Assembly (NCBI RefSeq): GCF_009176705.1
Contig: NZ_AP021847.1
Span: forward strand, 734,501-798,500
Direction of reading: 5' to 3'
Length of the DNA: 64,000 nucleotides
Source of the DNA: Pseudoalteromonas sp. A25
Lineage (GTDB): Bacteria; Pseudomonadota; Gammaproteobacteria; Enterobacterales; Alteromonadaceae
Shown: piece by piece, positions 45,520-54,851 of the stretch
Position numbering within the stretch: the first letter of the stretch is position 1
Layout: each line of letters opens with the position of its first letter
Program-made: the position numbers and the translations under genes
The notes under the pieces: generated by a model
The model's input: the letters and a program-made list of their open reading frames with translations, nothing else
What the model was told of the DNA's origin: nothing
Databases searched by the model: none

Positions 45520-46491
45520 CTATTGACGGTCGTGGTTCGTCCAATAGTCTATATCAGGTCCTTTTGGCACCACTTGCGTTGGATTGATCATAGTGTGACT
45601 GAAGTAATAGTGTCTTTTTATATGCTTAAAATCGACGGTATCTGCAATGTTAGACCATTGATACAAGGCGCGTACGTAATTAGCAAGATTGGGGTAGTCT
45701 TCTATTTGCTGCTTATTACACTTAAAGTGCCCAAAATAAACGGCATCAAAACGGATCAGCGTGGTAAACAAACGCCAATCAGCCTCAGTTATAATGTCTC
45801 CAACAAGATAATTAGAATCAGATAAAATAGCTTCTACCTTATCGAGCGCTGCAAACAGCGCGTCATACGCCTGCTCATACGCCTCTTGTGTTGTCGCAAA
45901 GCCACAGCGATATACGCCGTTATTAATGTTGTTATAAACAAAGTCATTAATTTCATCAATTGAAGTACGTAAGTGTTCAGGGTAATAATCGTCTGTGTTA
46001 CCTGTAATATCATCAAAAGCACTATTAAACATACGAATAATCTCACTCGACTCGTTGCTCACAATCCTTTTTAGCTGCTTGTCCCAAAGCACAGGCACAG
46101 TGACTCGCCCCGAGTAGTTGCTATCGTTGAGCGTATACAACTGGTGCATAAAGTCATGACCATATAAATCATCCCCTGAACTACCGCTAGCAGTGTCAAA
46201 CGTCCAGCCATTAGCAAGCATATCAGGGCTGACTATAGATACAGAAATATGCTCAGTCAGCCCTTTTAGTGCTCTGAAGATCAAAGTGCGGTGTGCCCAA
46301 GGGCAGGCAAGAGAAACATATAAATGGTAGCGACCTGAGCTCGCTTTAAATCCAGCCTCACCGGTTGGACCTGCCGAGCCATCTTTGGTAACCCAATTTC
46401 TGAGTTTTGCCGCCTCGCGTTCAAACTTACCGTCACTTTTACTAGTGTCATACCATTTATCTTGCCACTTTCCATCTACAAGTAATCCCAT
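45520..46491 (-). CDS. yqjG: Glutathionyl-hydroquinone reductase (YqjG family)
   Basis: A 323-residue xi-class glutathione transferase with the catalytic motif LACPWAHRT (Cys63), the WTFDTASGSSGDDLYG block and the C-terminal helical domain. These enzymes reduce glutathionyl-hydroquinones and protect against quinones. It follows the pirin gene by 13 bases in the same direction; the pirin/YqjG pair is a known quinone-stress arrangement, since pirin can have quercetinase activity. It ends with a terminator. Confidence 0.92.
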   Translation of the reverse strand: MGLLVDGKWQDKWYDTSKSDGKFEREAAKLRNWVTKDGSAGPTGEAGFKASSGRYHLYVSLACPWAHRTLIFRALKGLTEHISVSIVSPDMLANGWTFDTASGSSGDDLYGHDFMHQLYTLNDSNYSGRVTVPVLWDKQLKRIVSNESSEIIRMFNSAFDDITGNTDDYYPEHLRTSIDEINDFVYNNINNGVYRCGFATTQEAYEQAYDALFAALDKVEAILSDSNYLVGDIITEADWRLFTTLIRFDAVYFGHFKCNKQQIEDYPNLANYVRALYQWSNIADTVDFKHIKRHYYFSHTMINPTQVVPKGPDIDYWTNHDRQ

Positions 46492-46504
46492 TTTATCCTC
46501 CTAA

Positions 46505-47344
46505 CTAAACGATATCGCCAAACTTACCCAATTGATAATCTCTCACAGCTTCACGCAGTTGCTCTTGAGTGTTCATCACAAAAGGACCCATATGTGCTAT
46601 GTCTTCTTTGATTGGCTGCCCAGCAAGAACCAGCACTCCTAAATTCATCACTGAGGCCTCTAACACCAAAGGCTCTGTAGGAGAAACCTCAATTAAATTA
46701 CCCGCTGTAAACTGTGAGTCTCCTAGCTGCCCACTGTGAATATAGACCAGCACTTTTCCATGCATTGATATATCTAGTACCGTTTTCGTATTCTTTGGCA
46801 ATATCACATCAGCAATTGCCCCCTTGCCGGCAAGACCCTGAATCGCTCCTTCAATAAACCGAGCGTCCATTGACCAAGCGCCCGCGAGGGCGCGTAATTC
46901 AACTTGCTCAGAGTTAACTAAAGTAGGCACGCCAGTATCGACCGAGTCCTGATATTGAGGTGGACGCATTTTTTCTTTGGCTGGCATATTCAGCCAAATT
47001 TGAAAACCGTGCATTCCGTTATCTTCATCAACTAATGGCATTTCGCTGTGTACAACCCCTCGGCCTGTGCTCATCCACTGCACATCACCGCTGCGGATGG
47101 CTTTTTTGTTGCCCATCTGGTCCTGATGTTCAAACCCACCTTTACGAATATAAGTAAACGTCTCAATACCTCTGTGAGGGTGTGGCGGAAAACCGCCCAT
47201 ATAGTCGCTTTCATCGTCTGATTTAAGCTCATCAATCATCAAATAAGGGTCTAAGCTTTTGCCATCAAACCCAGCAATTCGGTTAATGCGCACACCCGCG
47301 CCGTCTTTTGTTGCATAAGCCTTTTGACTACGAATTACTTTCAT
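46505..47344 (-). CDS. Pirin family protein (bicupin)
   Basis: A 279-residue pirin with the metal-binding cupin motif PPHPHRGIETFTYI and HSEMPL in the N-terminal domain and a second cupin that lacks the metal ligands. Bacterial pirins include quercetin 2,3-dioxygenases and redox-sensing co-regulators. The start MKVIRSQKA at 47344 is chosen because GGAG lies ten bases upstream and this is the usual pirin N-terminus. It is the first gene of the operon with yqjG. Confidence 0.9.
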   Translation of the reverse strand: MKVIRSQKAYATKDGAGVRINRIAGFDGKSLDPYLMIDELKSDDESDYMGGFPPHPHRGIETFTYIRKGGFEHQDQMGNKKAIRSGDVQWMSTGRGVVHSEMPLVDEDNGMHGFQIWLNMPAKEKMRPPQYQDSVDTGVPTLVNSEQVELRALAGAWSMDARFIEGAIQGLAGKGAIADVILPKNTKTVLDISMHGKVLVYIHSGQLGDSQFTAGNLIEVSPTEPLVLEASVMNLGVLVLAGQPIKEDIAHMGPFVMNTQEQLREAVRDYQLGKFGDIV

Positions 47345-47513
47345 TTCTTTACTCCGAAAAATAGCTAATAACACCACTTTATCAGAACAAAAAAGAACGA
47401 AAATTAGTAATTTTAGCTATTATCATTCACAAAAAACGAATAACACTTCGGCTTGAGCCTAACTTCACTACAAGTTATGATTAAAAATAAAATAACAGGG
47501 AACGAATATCATC

Positions 47514-48491
47514 ATGCTGCGCTCTTCACTGGCAATATTGGCTTTTTTTGCTTTTAGTTCATCGGCAATGACCTGTGATCTCACGTCAACCAATTGGAAA
47601 AACATAACCTTTATAAACAGCCCTGAAGCAAACTTGCATAGTTTTTTGACTTATTCAGCGAAAAATCCGAAGAGCTTAGCGCTGCTCATGTCTGACTCGT
47701 CTATAACTGACACGGACAAGCAAACATTAAAAAACGCCATTGCCCAATACCAAAACTACACCAAGCAAAGGTACTTTCACCCGCTTTTCAATGAAGGCGA
47801 GCTTGCGCTTTTAACAGAATGGTTTGGTATGCATGAGCCATTGATTGACGCAGATGTAAATCCACTCAGCCAGTCTTACTTTGCCACAATCGGCTTATAC
47901 AAAGAACACTTCTGGCAAGCGCATTGCCAACAAAACAAGCTATGGCAAACAAAGCTACAGAATAAATTGACCCGCTATGGAGATGGCATTGATGCAAAGC
48001 TCAGTGAACTATTTTTAGGGGAATTAGTCAGTGCTACAAAACATCGTGTTTTTGCACACGCTCGCCCATTTACACGCCAAGGGGCCTTTACTTCTGCTCG
48101 AAACTTCGTGACGCACACCAACTCTTTACAGCCAAATTATCGTGATTGGTATGCGTTAGAGTTGCTCTTTCACGAATTGAGCCATGTGCCCTTTTTTAAT
48201 AATGAGCGTTTAAAAAACAGTATTGAGCAAACTTTTGTAGACTATGGAATTGCCGAGCATGCCCGTATTTGGCACCCTATTTTATTTTACACGGTGGGAG
48301 AGGTCACACGCCAAGCCATAGCAAACGAACACCCAGACTACCTACCTTATGCCAATAAGAAAAACTTATATCAAGGACGTTGGGACTATTTGACTGAGCT
48401 AGAGCGCTACTGGCTACCCTATATCAACGGTCAAGTCTCCTTTGACGAGGCGCTTGATAATCTAGCCAAAGCTATCAAACAACGCGCTTAA
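47514..48491 (+). CDS. Secreted protein with a zincin-like HExxH motif, function unknown
   Basis: A 325-residue protein with a signal peptide (residues 1-18, cleavage near SSA) and the motif LLFHELSHVPF near residue 220, which fits the HExxH of zinc metallopeptidases; a glutamate-rich helix with ELERY follows as a possible third ligand region. I do not recognise the family. It is divergent from the pirin operon and its stop lies 19 bases before the second MITE-like copy. Confidence 0.72.
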   Translation: MLRSSLAILAFFAFSSSAMTCDLTSTNWKNITFINSPEANLHSFLTYSAKNPKSLALLMSDSSITDTDKQTLKNAIAQYQNYTKQRYFHPLFNEGELALLTEWFGMHEPLIDADVNPLSQSYFATIGLYKEHFWQAHCQQNKLWQTKLQNKLTRYGDGIDAKLSELFLGELVSATKHRVFAHARPFTRQGAFTSARNFVTHTNSLQPNYRDWYALELLFHELSHVPFFNNERLKNSIEQTFVDYGIAEHARIWHPILFYTVGEVTRQAIANEHPDYLPYANKKNLYQGRWDYLTELERYWLPYINGQVSFDEALDNLAKAIKQRA

Positions 48492-48510
48492 CTTAAGCGC
48501 CTCGTTTAAA

Positions 48511-48705
48511 TAACCTCAGCTGTACATAAGAGAATTTGCCCAATAAAGCTATTTCACTCACTCTCTTCGTTATTTTCATTTGTAATAGCTCGCTATTACT
48601 TCACGAAAATGCCTTGATAGTGAGCGAAATATCGTCATTGGATATTGAAGGGGTTGCAATGTCTCTCTTCTGAGCTATCAAAACTCTTATCCGCAGCTGA
48701 GGTTA
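48511..48705. mobile_element. MITE-like element, copy 2, overlapping a gene end
   Basis: 195 bp, six differences from the copy at 40771-40965, with the same TAACCTCAGCTG ends. Its right end overlaps the last codons and stop codon of the minus-strand methyltransferase gene (48687-49625), so the element supplied those codons. The internal pair is ATTTCACTCACT/AGTGAGCGAAAT, with one mismatch. Confidence 0.85.
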
Positions 48706-49625
48706 AATAGTAAACTCTTTAAGCTCGCCTCTGGGTTTATATCTTTAAACTCGGGCGGGTTGTCCAAGCGCTCAACAAATATCATCTCGGGCGCTTGCTG
48801 AGCCATTTCGTCGATTAAAAATTGTGAGTCAACACTTGGGTCATTCACACAAGCAAGTACCTGAGCATGTTCGCTCAACAGCTCAGGTAAGCGACGCAGA
48901 ATTTTTTTGTAGTCTTTGGTTAAAGCAAAACTGCCTTTTTGAAATGACGGGGGGTCGATGATCACCAGATCGTATGGCCCAAACTTACGTACCTTACCCC
49001 AAGATTTAAACAATTCATGGCCTAGGAACTTAACCTTACTGAGATCGTGATCATTAGCTCTGTGGTTTTCACGGCCTTTGCTCAACGCCGCTTTGGCCAT
49101 ATCAAGATTGACCACTTGCTTAGCGCCACCAGCAATTGCAGCAACCGAAAAACCACAGGTATAAGCAAACAAATTCAGCACGTTTTTATTTTGCGCGTTC
49201 GATTTAACCCAGCTGCGGCCATATCGCATATCCAAAAACAAACCATTATTTTGTTTATTGCCTAAGTCCAGCAAAAAGGTCAGGTCGTTTTCAACTACCG
49301 TCTGCTGCGCGGTGAAAATGCCCGACAACACCTGCAACTCGCAATCAGGACGGCTACGATGGTGTAATAACACACTCGTTACGTTATTTTGCCAAAGCGG
49401 GGTGGCTTGCCAACTCTCAACCAGTTCACACAACGTAGGGATAAACTCAGCCTCAGGCTCTTTAAATAATGAAATGAGGATCTGCCCACCAAGCCAATCC
49501 ACTGTAATATGCTCAAGACCCGCAAAACATTGGCCTCGGCCATGGAAAAGCCGCCTCACTTGCGAAGGAAAGCTATCAATTTGACGAAGGTGTTGATCAA
49601 GTAAAGGCAGGGCTGATGGTGTCAT
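48687..49625 (-). CDS. RlmI/K-type rRNA or SAM-dependent methyltransferase with MITE-derived C-terminus
   Basis: A 312-residue class I methyltransferase with FAYTCGFSVAAIAGGAKQ (SAM motif I, near 150) and DPPSFQKGSF (motif IV, near 225), typical of the RlmI/RlmK-like 23S rRNA m5C/m2G enzymes. The last five residues NLSCG and the stop lie in the MITE-like element, so the original C-terminus was probably different by a few residues. The catalytic core ends well before this, so activity may be intact. Confidence 0.85.
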   Translation of the reverse strand: MTPSALPLLDQHLRQIDSFPSQVRRLFHGRGQCFAGLEHITVDWLGGQILISLFKEPEAEFIPTLCELVESWQATPLWQNNVTSVLLHHRSRPDCELQVLSGIFTAQQTVVENDLTFLLDLGNKQNNGLFLDMRYGRSWVKSNAQNKNVLNLFAYTCGFSVAAIAGGAKQVVNLDMAKAALSKGRENHRANDHDLSKVKFLGHELFKSWGKVRKFGPYDLVIIDPPSFQKGSFALTKDYKKILRRLPELLSEHAQVLACVNDPSVDSQFLIDEMAQQAPEMIFVERLDNPPEFKDINPEASLKSLLFNLSCG

Positions 49626-49723
49626 AATAAAAAACTAGGAGTAAACAAGCGCGTTATTGTACGCGTATTTTAAATAGGGCACCACATGCAAAACAGTCTG
49701 TGATGCCAGAAGGGTTTAATGCA

Positions 49724-51442
49724 CTAGTTTGCTTGGTAAACTACTTCTCCATCAAGTAGTGTCATCACAACATTGGTTTGCTTTATTTGTTCAGCACTAA
49801 GTTCAAATAGGTTTTTATCAAGCACCACTAAATCTGCACGTTTACCCACTTCAATACTACCCACTAATTGCTCTTGGCGCATCGCATAGGCACCGTTAAT
49901 GGTATATGCCGCAATTGCCTGTGCCAAAGTAATGTTTTGTGGCGCGCGTGAGATAGCATGGCTTATCCCTACAAATGGATTAAATGTGCTCACATTCCAA
50001 TCACTACTTAACGTTAACGTGGCATTGGCATTTTGTAAGCTCTTAATTGGCACTAAATCTTGCGAGCGCTGTGCACCAATAAGCGGGATATTCTCAGGCC
50101 AGTGGGATGGTTCGCTAAACTCACCAGCCACTTGTGCATCAGCAATCACATTCAACTTAGCAAAACGAGAGAAGTCGTCAGGGTCAACCACTTCTAAATG
50201 GGTGATGCGGTGTCGAGCCGCACCGTTTGAGGCACTCTCAACGGCGTTAAGTGCTTCATGAATGCCTCTATCACCAATACCATGAATATTAAAATCAAAA
50301 CCAACGGGCTCAAGCGCTTTGATATATTTCTCTAAACGGGCTTGGGTAAAATAGTTAAGCCCTCTGTTGCCGTACAGATTCAACCAATCAACGTTGTAAG
50401 GTTCATGCATCGCCGCGGTACTGTTGACCAAAATACCATCCATATAAAACTTAACCTGATCTACTTTTAAGAGGCTGTCAGTGGGGCGGCTGAACATGGC
50501 TTTTAAGCTGGCTAGTTGCTTTTCGTCGCTCATCTGAGGATATGCCCACAAACCTAGGCTCACGCGTAATGTCAGCTTATCTTCATCCGCCACACGCTGC
50601 CAAGTTTGCAAGTGACCACGCTGCCAATAAGTACGCGCATCACTTATTGAGGTGATACCCACTTTATTTAGCTCGGGCATCGTGTACTCAATTAACCCCC
50701 AATAGTCTTGCTCAGAGGCATCCGGGCGCGAACGCATGGCCAGCTCCATCACTTGATTACCGGCGTTGTCGTACAAAATACCATTAAGATAACCTTGCTC
50801 ATCACGCCCAAGTACACCGCCAATTGGGTCAGCGCTGTGTTGTGAAATCCCAGCAAGCGCTAAAGCCTTACTGTTAACCCACATCGAGTGAGAAGTTTGT
50901 TCCATAATGATCACGGGACGATCTGGGATTGCTTCGTCCAGCACAGATAACGGCGAGCTTTGCATTTCAAGTAAGGTTGCAATCTCATGGCCATAACCAA
51001 TCAACCAACCACTGCCTGGGTGCTGTAAATTGGCCTCATAGAGAATATCCATATATTCTTGCTCGCTGGCATAGCCCGGCAGGGTGACTTGCGTTACCTC
51101 TGATGCTGACTCCAATGGGTGAATATGCACATCATGCAAACCAGGCAAGACCATTTTACCTTTTAGGTCTATCACCTGAGTGTTATCGCCAATATAACTC
51201 TTTGCTTTATCATCATTGCCAACAAACACAATTTTATTACCTTGAATAGCAACAGCTTGTGCCCATGGTTGCTTACTATCAACAGTGTAAACTTGCGCAT
51301 TAACAAACACCTTGCTTGCCGATGCTTGATTAGATGTAGCTTGAGGGTTTTGTGATAGTGTAGGGGTGTTGTCTGAGCATCCAGATAACACGCAGCTTAG
51401 CGACAGTAGTGCGGTAGAAAATAACATAACAGAACGACTCAT
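49724..51442 (-). CDS. Amidohydrolase (YtcJ-like) lipoprotein
   Basis: The 572-residue protein has a lipobox ending LSGC, then a metal-dependent amidohydrolase fold of the YtcJ/exported type with HDVHIHP near 104 and the C-terminal composite TIM-barrel region with DWNVST and NGAYAMR. It is a membrane-anchored hydrolase of unknown amide or ester substrate. It is divergent from the two-component pair at 51514, and the two genes share a 71-base region with an 11-bp direct repeat. Confidence 0.88.
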   Translation of the reverse strand: MSRSVMLFSTALLSLSCVLSGCSDNTPTLSQNPQATSNQASASKVFVNAQVYTVDSKQPWAQAVAIQGNKIVFVGNDDKAKSYIGDNTQVIDLKGKMVLPGLHDVHIHPLESASEVTQVTLPGYASEQEYMDILYEANLQHPGSGWLIGYGHEIATLLEMQSSPLSVLDEAIPDRPVIIMEQTSHSMWVNSKALALAGISQHSADPIGGVLGRDEQGYLNGILYDNAGNQVMELAMRSRPDASEQDYWGLIEYTMPELNKVGITSISDARTYWQRGHLQTWQRVADEDKLTLRVSLGLWAYPQMSDEKQLASLKAMFSRPTDSLLKVDQVKFYMDGILVNSTAAMHEPYNVDWLNLYGNRGLNYFTQARLEKYIKALEPVGFDFNIHGIGDRGIHEALNAVESASNGAARHRITHLEVVDPDDFSRFAKLNVIADAQVAGEFSEPSHWPENIPLIGAQRSQDLVPIKSLQNANATLTLSSDWNVSTFNPFVGISHAISRAPQNITLAQAIAAYTINGAYAMRQEQLVGSIEVGKRADLVVLDKNLFELSAEQIKQTNVVMTLLDGEVVYQAN

Positions 51443-51481
51443 AGTTGACTCCTTAGTGTTAGCACTACACTATCAAGACAG

Positions 51482-51503
51482 AGGTAACCGTAAGGTAACA
51501 GTA
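51482..51503 (+). promoter_or_regulatory. Tandem 11-bp repeats, OmpR-type operator
   Basis: AGGTAACCGTA followed directly by AGGTAACAGTA: two 11-bp units with one mismatch, the helical spacing used by OmpR/PhoB-type regulators. It lies 10-32 bases before the regulator ATG at 51514, between it and the divergent amidohydrolase gene. This suggests autoregulation and perhaps control of the amidohydrolase. Confidence 0.5.
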
Positions 51504-51513
51504 TAGGCAACCC

Positions 51514-52191
51514 ATGATTATTTTACTGGTAGAAGATGACACGCTTTTAGCGACTCATAGCATTGACTTCTTAGCTAAAGAGGGCATTGAGGTCGACTAT
51601 GCCAGCACGGTTACACAAGCTAAGTCAATTAGTAAGCAGCAACGGTATGATGCTATTGTACTGGACATAAATTTGCCGGATGGGAGTGGCCTAAGCCTTG
51701 CGCAACAATGGCAACATACTCGTAGCGAGCCGATTTTATTTCTCAGTGCACGCGATGCATTAGACGACAAGCTCAAAGCTTTTTCATTCGGTGCGTTAGA
51801 TTACTTAACTAAACCATTTGCGTTAGAGGAGCTTGCGGTAAGAATTAAGTTACTGGCCAATAAGACCCCATCTAAAACCAACACACGTTTTGAATTAGAC
51901 TCACTGAATGTAGATTTAAGTGCCAAAATTATTACTCGATCGCAGCGCATCATTGTGCTCTCTCCTCAGCAATGGCAGTTGCTTGCGCTCTTAATAGAGC
52001 ATTATCCAAATCCGGTAGACAAGGCCACTATTATCAATGCTATTTGGCCTGACCAAGACTCGAATAACAATATGTACAAATCACTGCTAACGCGCTTACG
52101 TAACAATTTAAGCCGTGAAAATGAGGCACCTTTGCTGCATACCCTAAAAAAACAAGGCATTGTTCTGAGAATGGAAAATATCGATGAGTAA
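51514..52191 (+). CDS. OmpR-family response regulator
   Basis: A 225-residue protein: receiver (residues about 1-115; acceptor Asp in IVLDINLP; Lys in YLTKPF) and a winged-helix domain (about 125-220). It overlaps the kinase gene by eight bases. It probably controls the divergent amidohydrolase gene and itself through the tandem 11-bp repeats upstream. Confidence 0.92.
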   Translation: MIILLVEDDTLLATHSIDFLAKEGIEVDYASTVTQAKSISKQQRYDAIVLDINLPDGSGLSLAQQWQHTRSEPILFLSARDALDDKLKAFSFGALDYLTKPFALEELAVRIKLLANKTPSKTNTRFELDSLNVDLSAKIITRSQRIIVLSPQQWQLLALLIEHYPNPVDKATIINAIWPDQDSNNNMYKSLLTRLRNNLSRENEAPLLHTLKKQGIVLRMENIDE

Positions 52192-53368
52192 TACATCAAT
52201 CATTCGCTATTTAAGTACCCGCATTATTTTTTTGATGTTATTGCTGATGGTGTGCTGGATAACCATAGCAAAATACGGTTATGAGTTTGCACTCGATGAT
52301 AGTGCTGAACACTATTTATATTACGATGCTCAGCTTGTGGAGCAGCAGCAAGTTAAGCTACCAATCAGTGATGATTTTAAACTGATTACGCAACAGCAAA
52401 GCGACTTACCCATAGCAATACAACAAGCTTGGCGAGCAGGCTTGCTACCACTGAACCAAGTCAGCTTAGTCAGTGACACACTAGACGACATTTATGTATT
52501 ACCGTGGCAACCAGCTTCGTCTAATGCGATACCAATATTTATCTTGCACTTTTTCGACAAGCAAGACACCTTACCCATCATGCCATGGCTACTGCTCTTG
52601 CTGGTGTTGTTAAGCATTCCTATTCTCTACATCGTGTTCCGCAGTGCCTTAAAAATACGCAATGAAATCAATTTATTAATTGAGTTTGTAAACACTAACA
52701 AACAGCCTGAAGCGCTGAGTAAATTCCAAGAACTACAGGCCTTTTTCAAAGCGCTCAATATCGCTCGCCAAGCCGAACATTTCGCCCAACAAAAAGAGCG
52801 CTTGGTGTCGGCGTATTTAAGCCATGAGGTACGCACCCCACTAACTCAGATCCAACATGGTATTTCGCGCTTGCAGCAGCTTGATGACTTACCGCTTGAA
52901 GCGATAGAGGTGTTACATAATTTAGAGCTTTCACAAGAGCGCCTAACATCAACCAGTAGCGCGATACTTGCATTGTGGCAGCAAGATAACTTAGCCACAC
53001 AACAACTCGATTTAAGGGGTATAGTTAAGCGTGTGGTGCAAAAATTACAAACGCCAACACAACCAATTGAACTCAATCTCTGTGCGTTTGAAGTGATCAA
53101 ACCATTACATACAGAACTATTTGAACTGCTACTCACACAAGCCATAGAAAATGCACAGCAACACGGTGAATCACCTTTAACCATCATCTTAAATGAGCAA
53201 GAGTTACAGTTAAAAAATCCTATAGGGAATAGCGAGCTGTGTTCATCAAGCGTTGGTTTAGGTAGCATACTGATAAAACAAATATGCCAGCGACTAAACT
53301 GGCATCAAAAAGATGCTAAAACAGATAGTGAGTACACGCTCACAATTAACTTTAAAGCAACTATGTAA
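52184..53368 (+). CDS. Sensor histidine kinase paired with the OmpR-type regulator
   Basis: A 394-residue kinase with two transmembrane helices (about residues 12-30 and 128-146), a short periplasmic loop, HisKA with LSHEVRTPLTQ near 220, and a compact ATPase domain whose N box is visible in AIENAQQHGE; the G boxes are weak (GLGSI only). The ATPase domain is shorter than usual. Convergent with the nhaR-like gene after three bases. Confidence 0.88.
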   Translation: MSNTSIIRYLSTRIIFLMLLLMVCWITIAKYGYEFALDDSAEHYLYYDAQLVEQQQVKLPISDDFKLITQQQSDLPIAIQQAWRAGLLPLNQVSLVSDTLDDIYVLPWQPASSNAIPIFILHFFDKQDTLPIMPWLLLLLVLLSIPILYIVFRSALKIRNEINLLIEFVNTNKQPEALSKFQELQAFFKALNIARQAEHFAQQKERLVSAYLSHEVRTPLTQIQHGISRLQQLDDLPLEAIEVLHNLELSQERLTSTSSAILALWQQDNLATQQLDLRGIVKRVVQKLQTPTQPIELNLCAFEVIKPLHTELFELLLTQAIENAQQHGESPLTIILNEQELQLKNPIGNSELCSSSVGLGSILIKQICQRLNWHQKDAKTDSEYTLTINFKATM

Positions 53369-53371
53369 GTG

Positions 53372-54265
53372 TTATGCACCTTGTGCATAACGCACAAATT
53401 CTGAGTAAATAGAGTCTTTGATCAACCTATCTGGGGTAAACGCATAGTAGTGTTGATATACATTTTTTATTGGTCCAATAAAGCTAACATCACGATTGCG
53501 CTCTATTTCATCTTTAACTGAAAGGGGGGCTGGGAATAAACCAAACCCTTGCTGGCCTAACGCCACCATCAACGCACTGTCATCAACATGTCCAGCAATA
53601 CTAATTTCAATACCTAACTCATCTAGCCAATAATGAATAGCGCTGGTAACCGGACTTGATTTAGCGGGCAACACAACGGGCACCTCGCTAAGCGTTTTAG
53701 GGTAGTTTGCTTGTAATTTATACTGCCAATCTTTAGCCCCAAAAAAGCCTAGTTGGCTTTTACCTATCTCATGGCAAAATACTTTAAACGGCAAACTACT
53801 GTCTAGCGGCTTATCAGCTAATACCAAATCTAGCTTATGGGTGGCCATTTGCGCCAACAACTCTGCTTGTTGGCCATCGATGCAATGTAAATTAGCAATG
53901 CGTTCGTTTTCGATAAGTGGCGCCAACCACTTAGACACTAGTGATTTTGGTAACGCATCCGATATGCCCACCTTCAGTGTACGTGATAAAGAGCTGATAT
54001 CCCCTTGCGTTGTCTCTAACCACTCGTTTGCAATGGTAAACATATCATCGGCATACTGCTGGGTAATTTGTCCAAATTCAGTCAAACGCAAACCTCGGCC
54101 TTCTCTTAAAAATAGCGACTTGCCTAAACGCTGCTCAAGGCTTGTTATTTGTGCACTGACAGTTTGCGGCGTGAGATGCAGTACCTTGCTTGCAGCGGCA
54201 ATACTGCCATGACGACTAACCTGCCAAAAGTAATACAAGTGGTTATAGTTGATGTTGGTTATCAT
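53372..54265 (-). CDS. nhaR: NhaR-like LysR-family regulator
   Basis: A 297-residue LysR protein starting MITNINYNHLYYFWQVSRHG, then LTPQTVSAQITSLEQRLGKSLFLREGRGLRLTEFGQ, which closely follows E. coli NhaR, the sodium/pH-responsive activator of nhaA and pga. No nhaA or pga gene lies here, so the target may be the divergent HPF-like gene or a remote gene. Assignment to the NhaR branch is by N-terminal similarity. Confidence 0.88.
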   Translation of the reverse strand: MITNINYNHLYYFWQVSRHGSIAAASKVLHLTPQTVSAQITSLEQRLGKSLFLREGRGLRLTEFGQITQQYADDMFTIANEWLETTQGDISSLSRTLKVGISDALPKSLVSKWLAPLIENERIANLHCIDGQQAELLAQMATHKLDLVLADKPLDSSLPFKVFCHEIGKSQLGFFGAKDWQYKLQANYPKTLSEVPVVLPAKSSPVTSAIHYWLDELGIEISIAGHVDDSALMVALGQQGFGLFPAPLSVKDEIERNRDVSFIGPIKNVYQHYYAFTPDRLIKDSIYSEFVRYAQGA

Positions 54266-54389
54266 TCGTTAATACCTACCAATAAGTAAGAAATAATCAG
54301 CTTTTTTCTTTTCATATACCTTAGTAGATTTAGTACGTGCCTGCAATTGCGGTGCGATAAGTTGAATCAATTAACACATGAGCTAAGCA

Positions 54390-54692
54390 ATGAAACTTAA
54401 GTTATCGATTAAAGACAAAACAGTCACAGCTATGATGAAGGTAAAACTCACAAAGCTGATCACTACTCAACTACACAAATATGCATTAAATATTCGTAGT
54501 GTTGAGCTGCACATTGATGACATTGAGTCTCAAACGCACGGAGTGCTCAAACAATGTCGCATCCATCTTCACTTGCCGGGGTTACCCAGCATTAGGCTTA
54601 AAGCAAAAGGCAATAACATGCTACAGGCTATTAAGAGAGCATTGCACAACAGCCAGCTTTTACTGGCTCAAAAGTACGCAATTACTCACTAA
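54390..54692 (+). CDS. HPF/RaiA-like ribosome-associated protein
   Basis: A 100-residue basic protein with the single beta-alpha-beta-beta-beta-alpha fold of the hibernation factor family: VELHIDDIES, CRIHLHLPGLPSIRLKAKG and the helix AIKRALHNSQ. It is likely to bind ribosomes in stress, although it is more divergent than canonical HPF. It is divergent from nhaR by 124 bases, suggesting control of ribosome hibernation by an ion/pH-responsive regulator; that link is inference. Confidence 0.75.
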   Translation: MKLKLSIKDKTVTAMMKVKLTKLITTQLHKYALNIRSVELHIDDIESQTHGVLKQCRIHLHLPGLPSIRLKAKGNNMLQAIKRALHNSQLLLAQKYAITH

Positions 54693-54851
54693 CCTGCATC
54701 CTTATTTTTGCGATATGTATGCAGTGAAACAACCTTTTTGCAGACAAAGCACAGTTACATTAGTTCCATTGATCCCAAGCACTTGCAGCGGAAAGGATGC
54801 CGCTCTATTTCTACAACCATATCAAGCTTTTTGACACTGAGCCGATAAACG

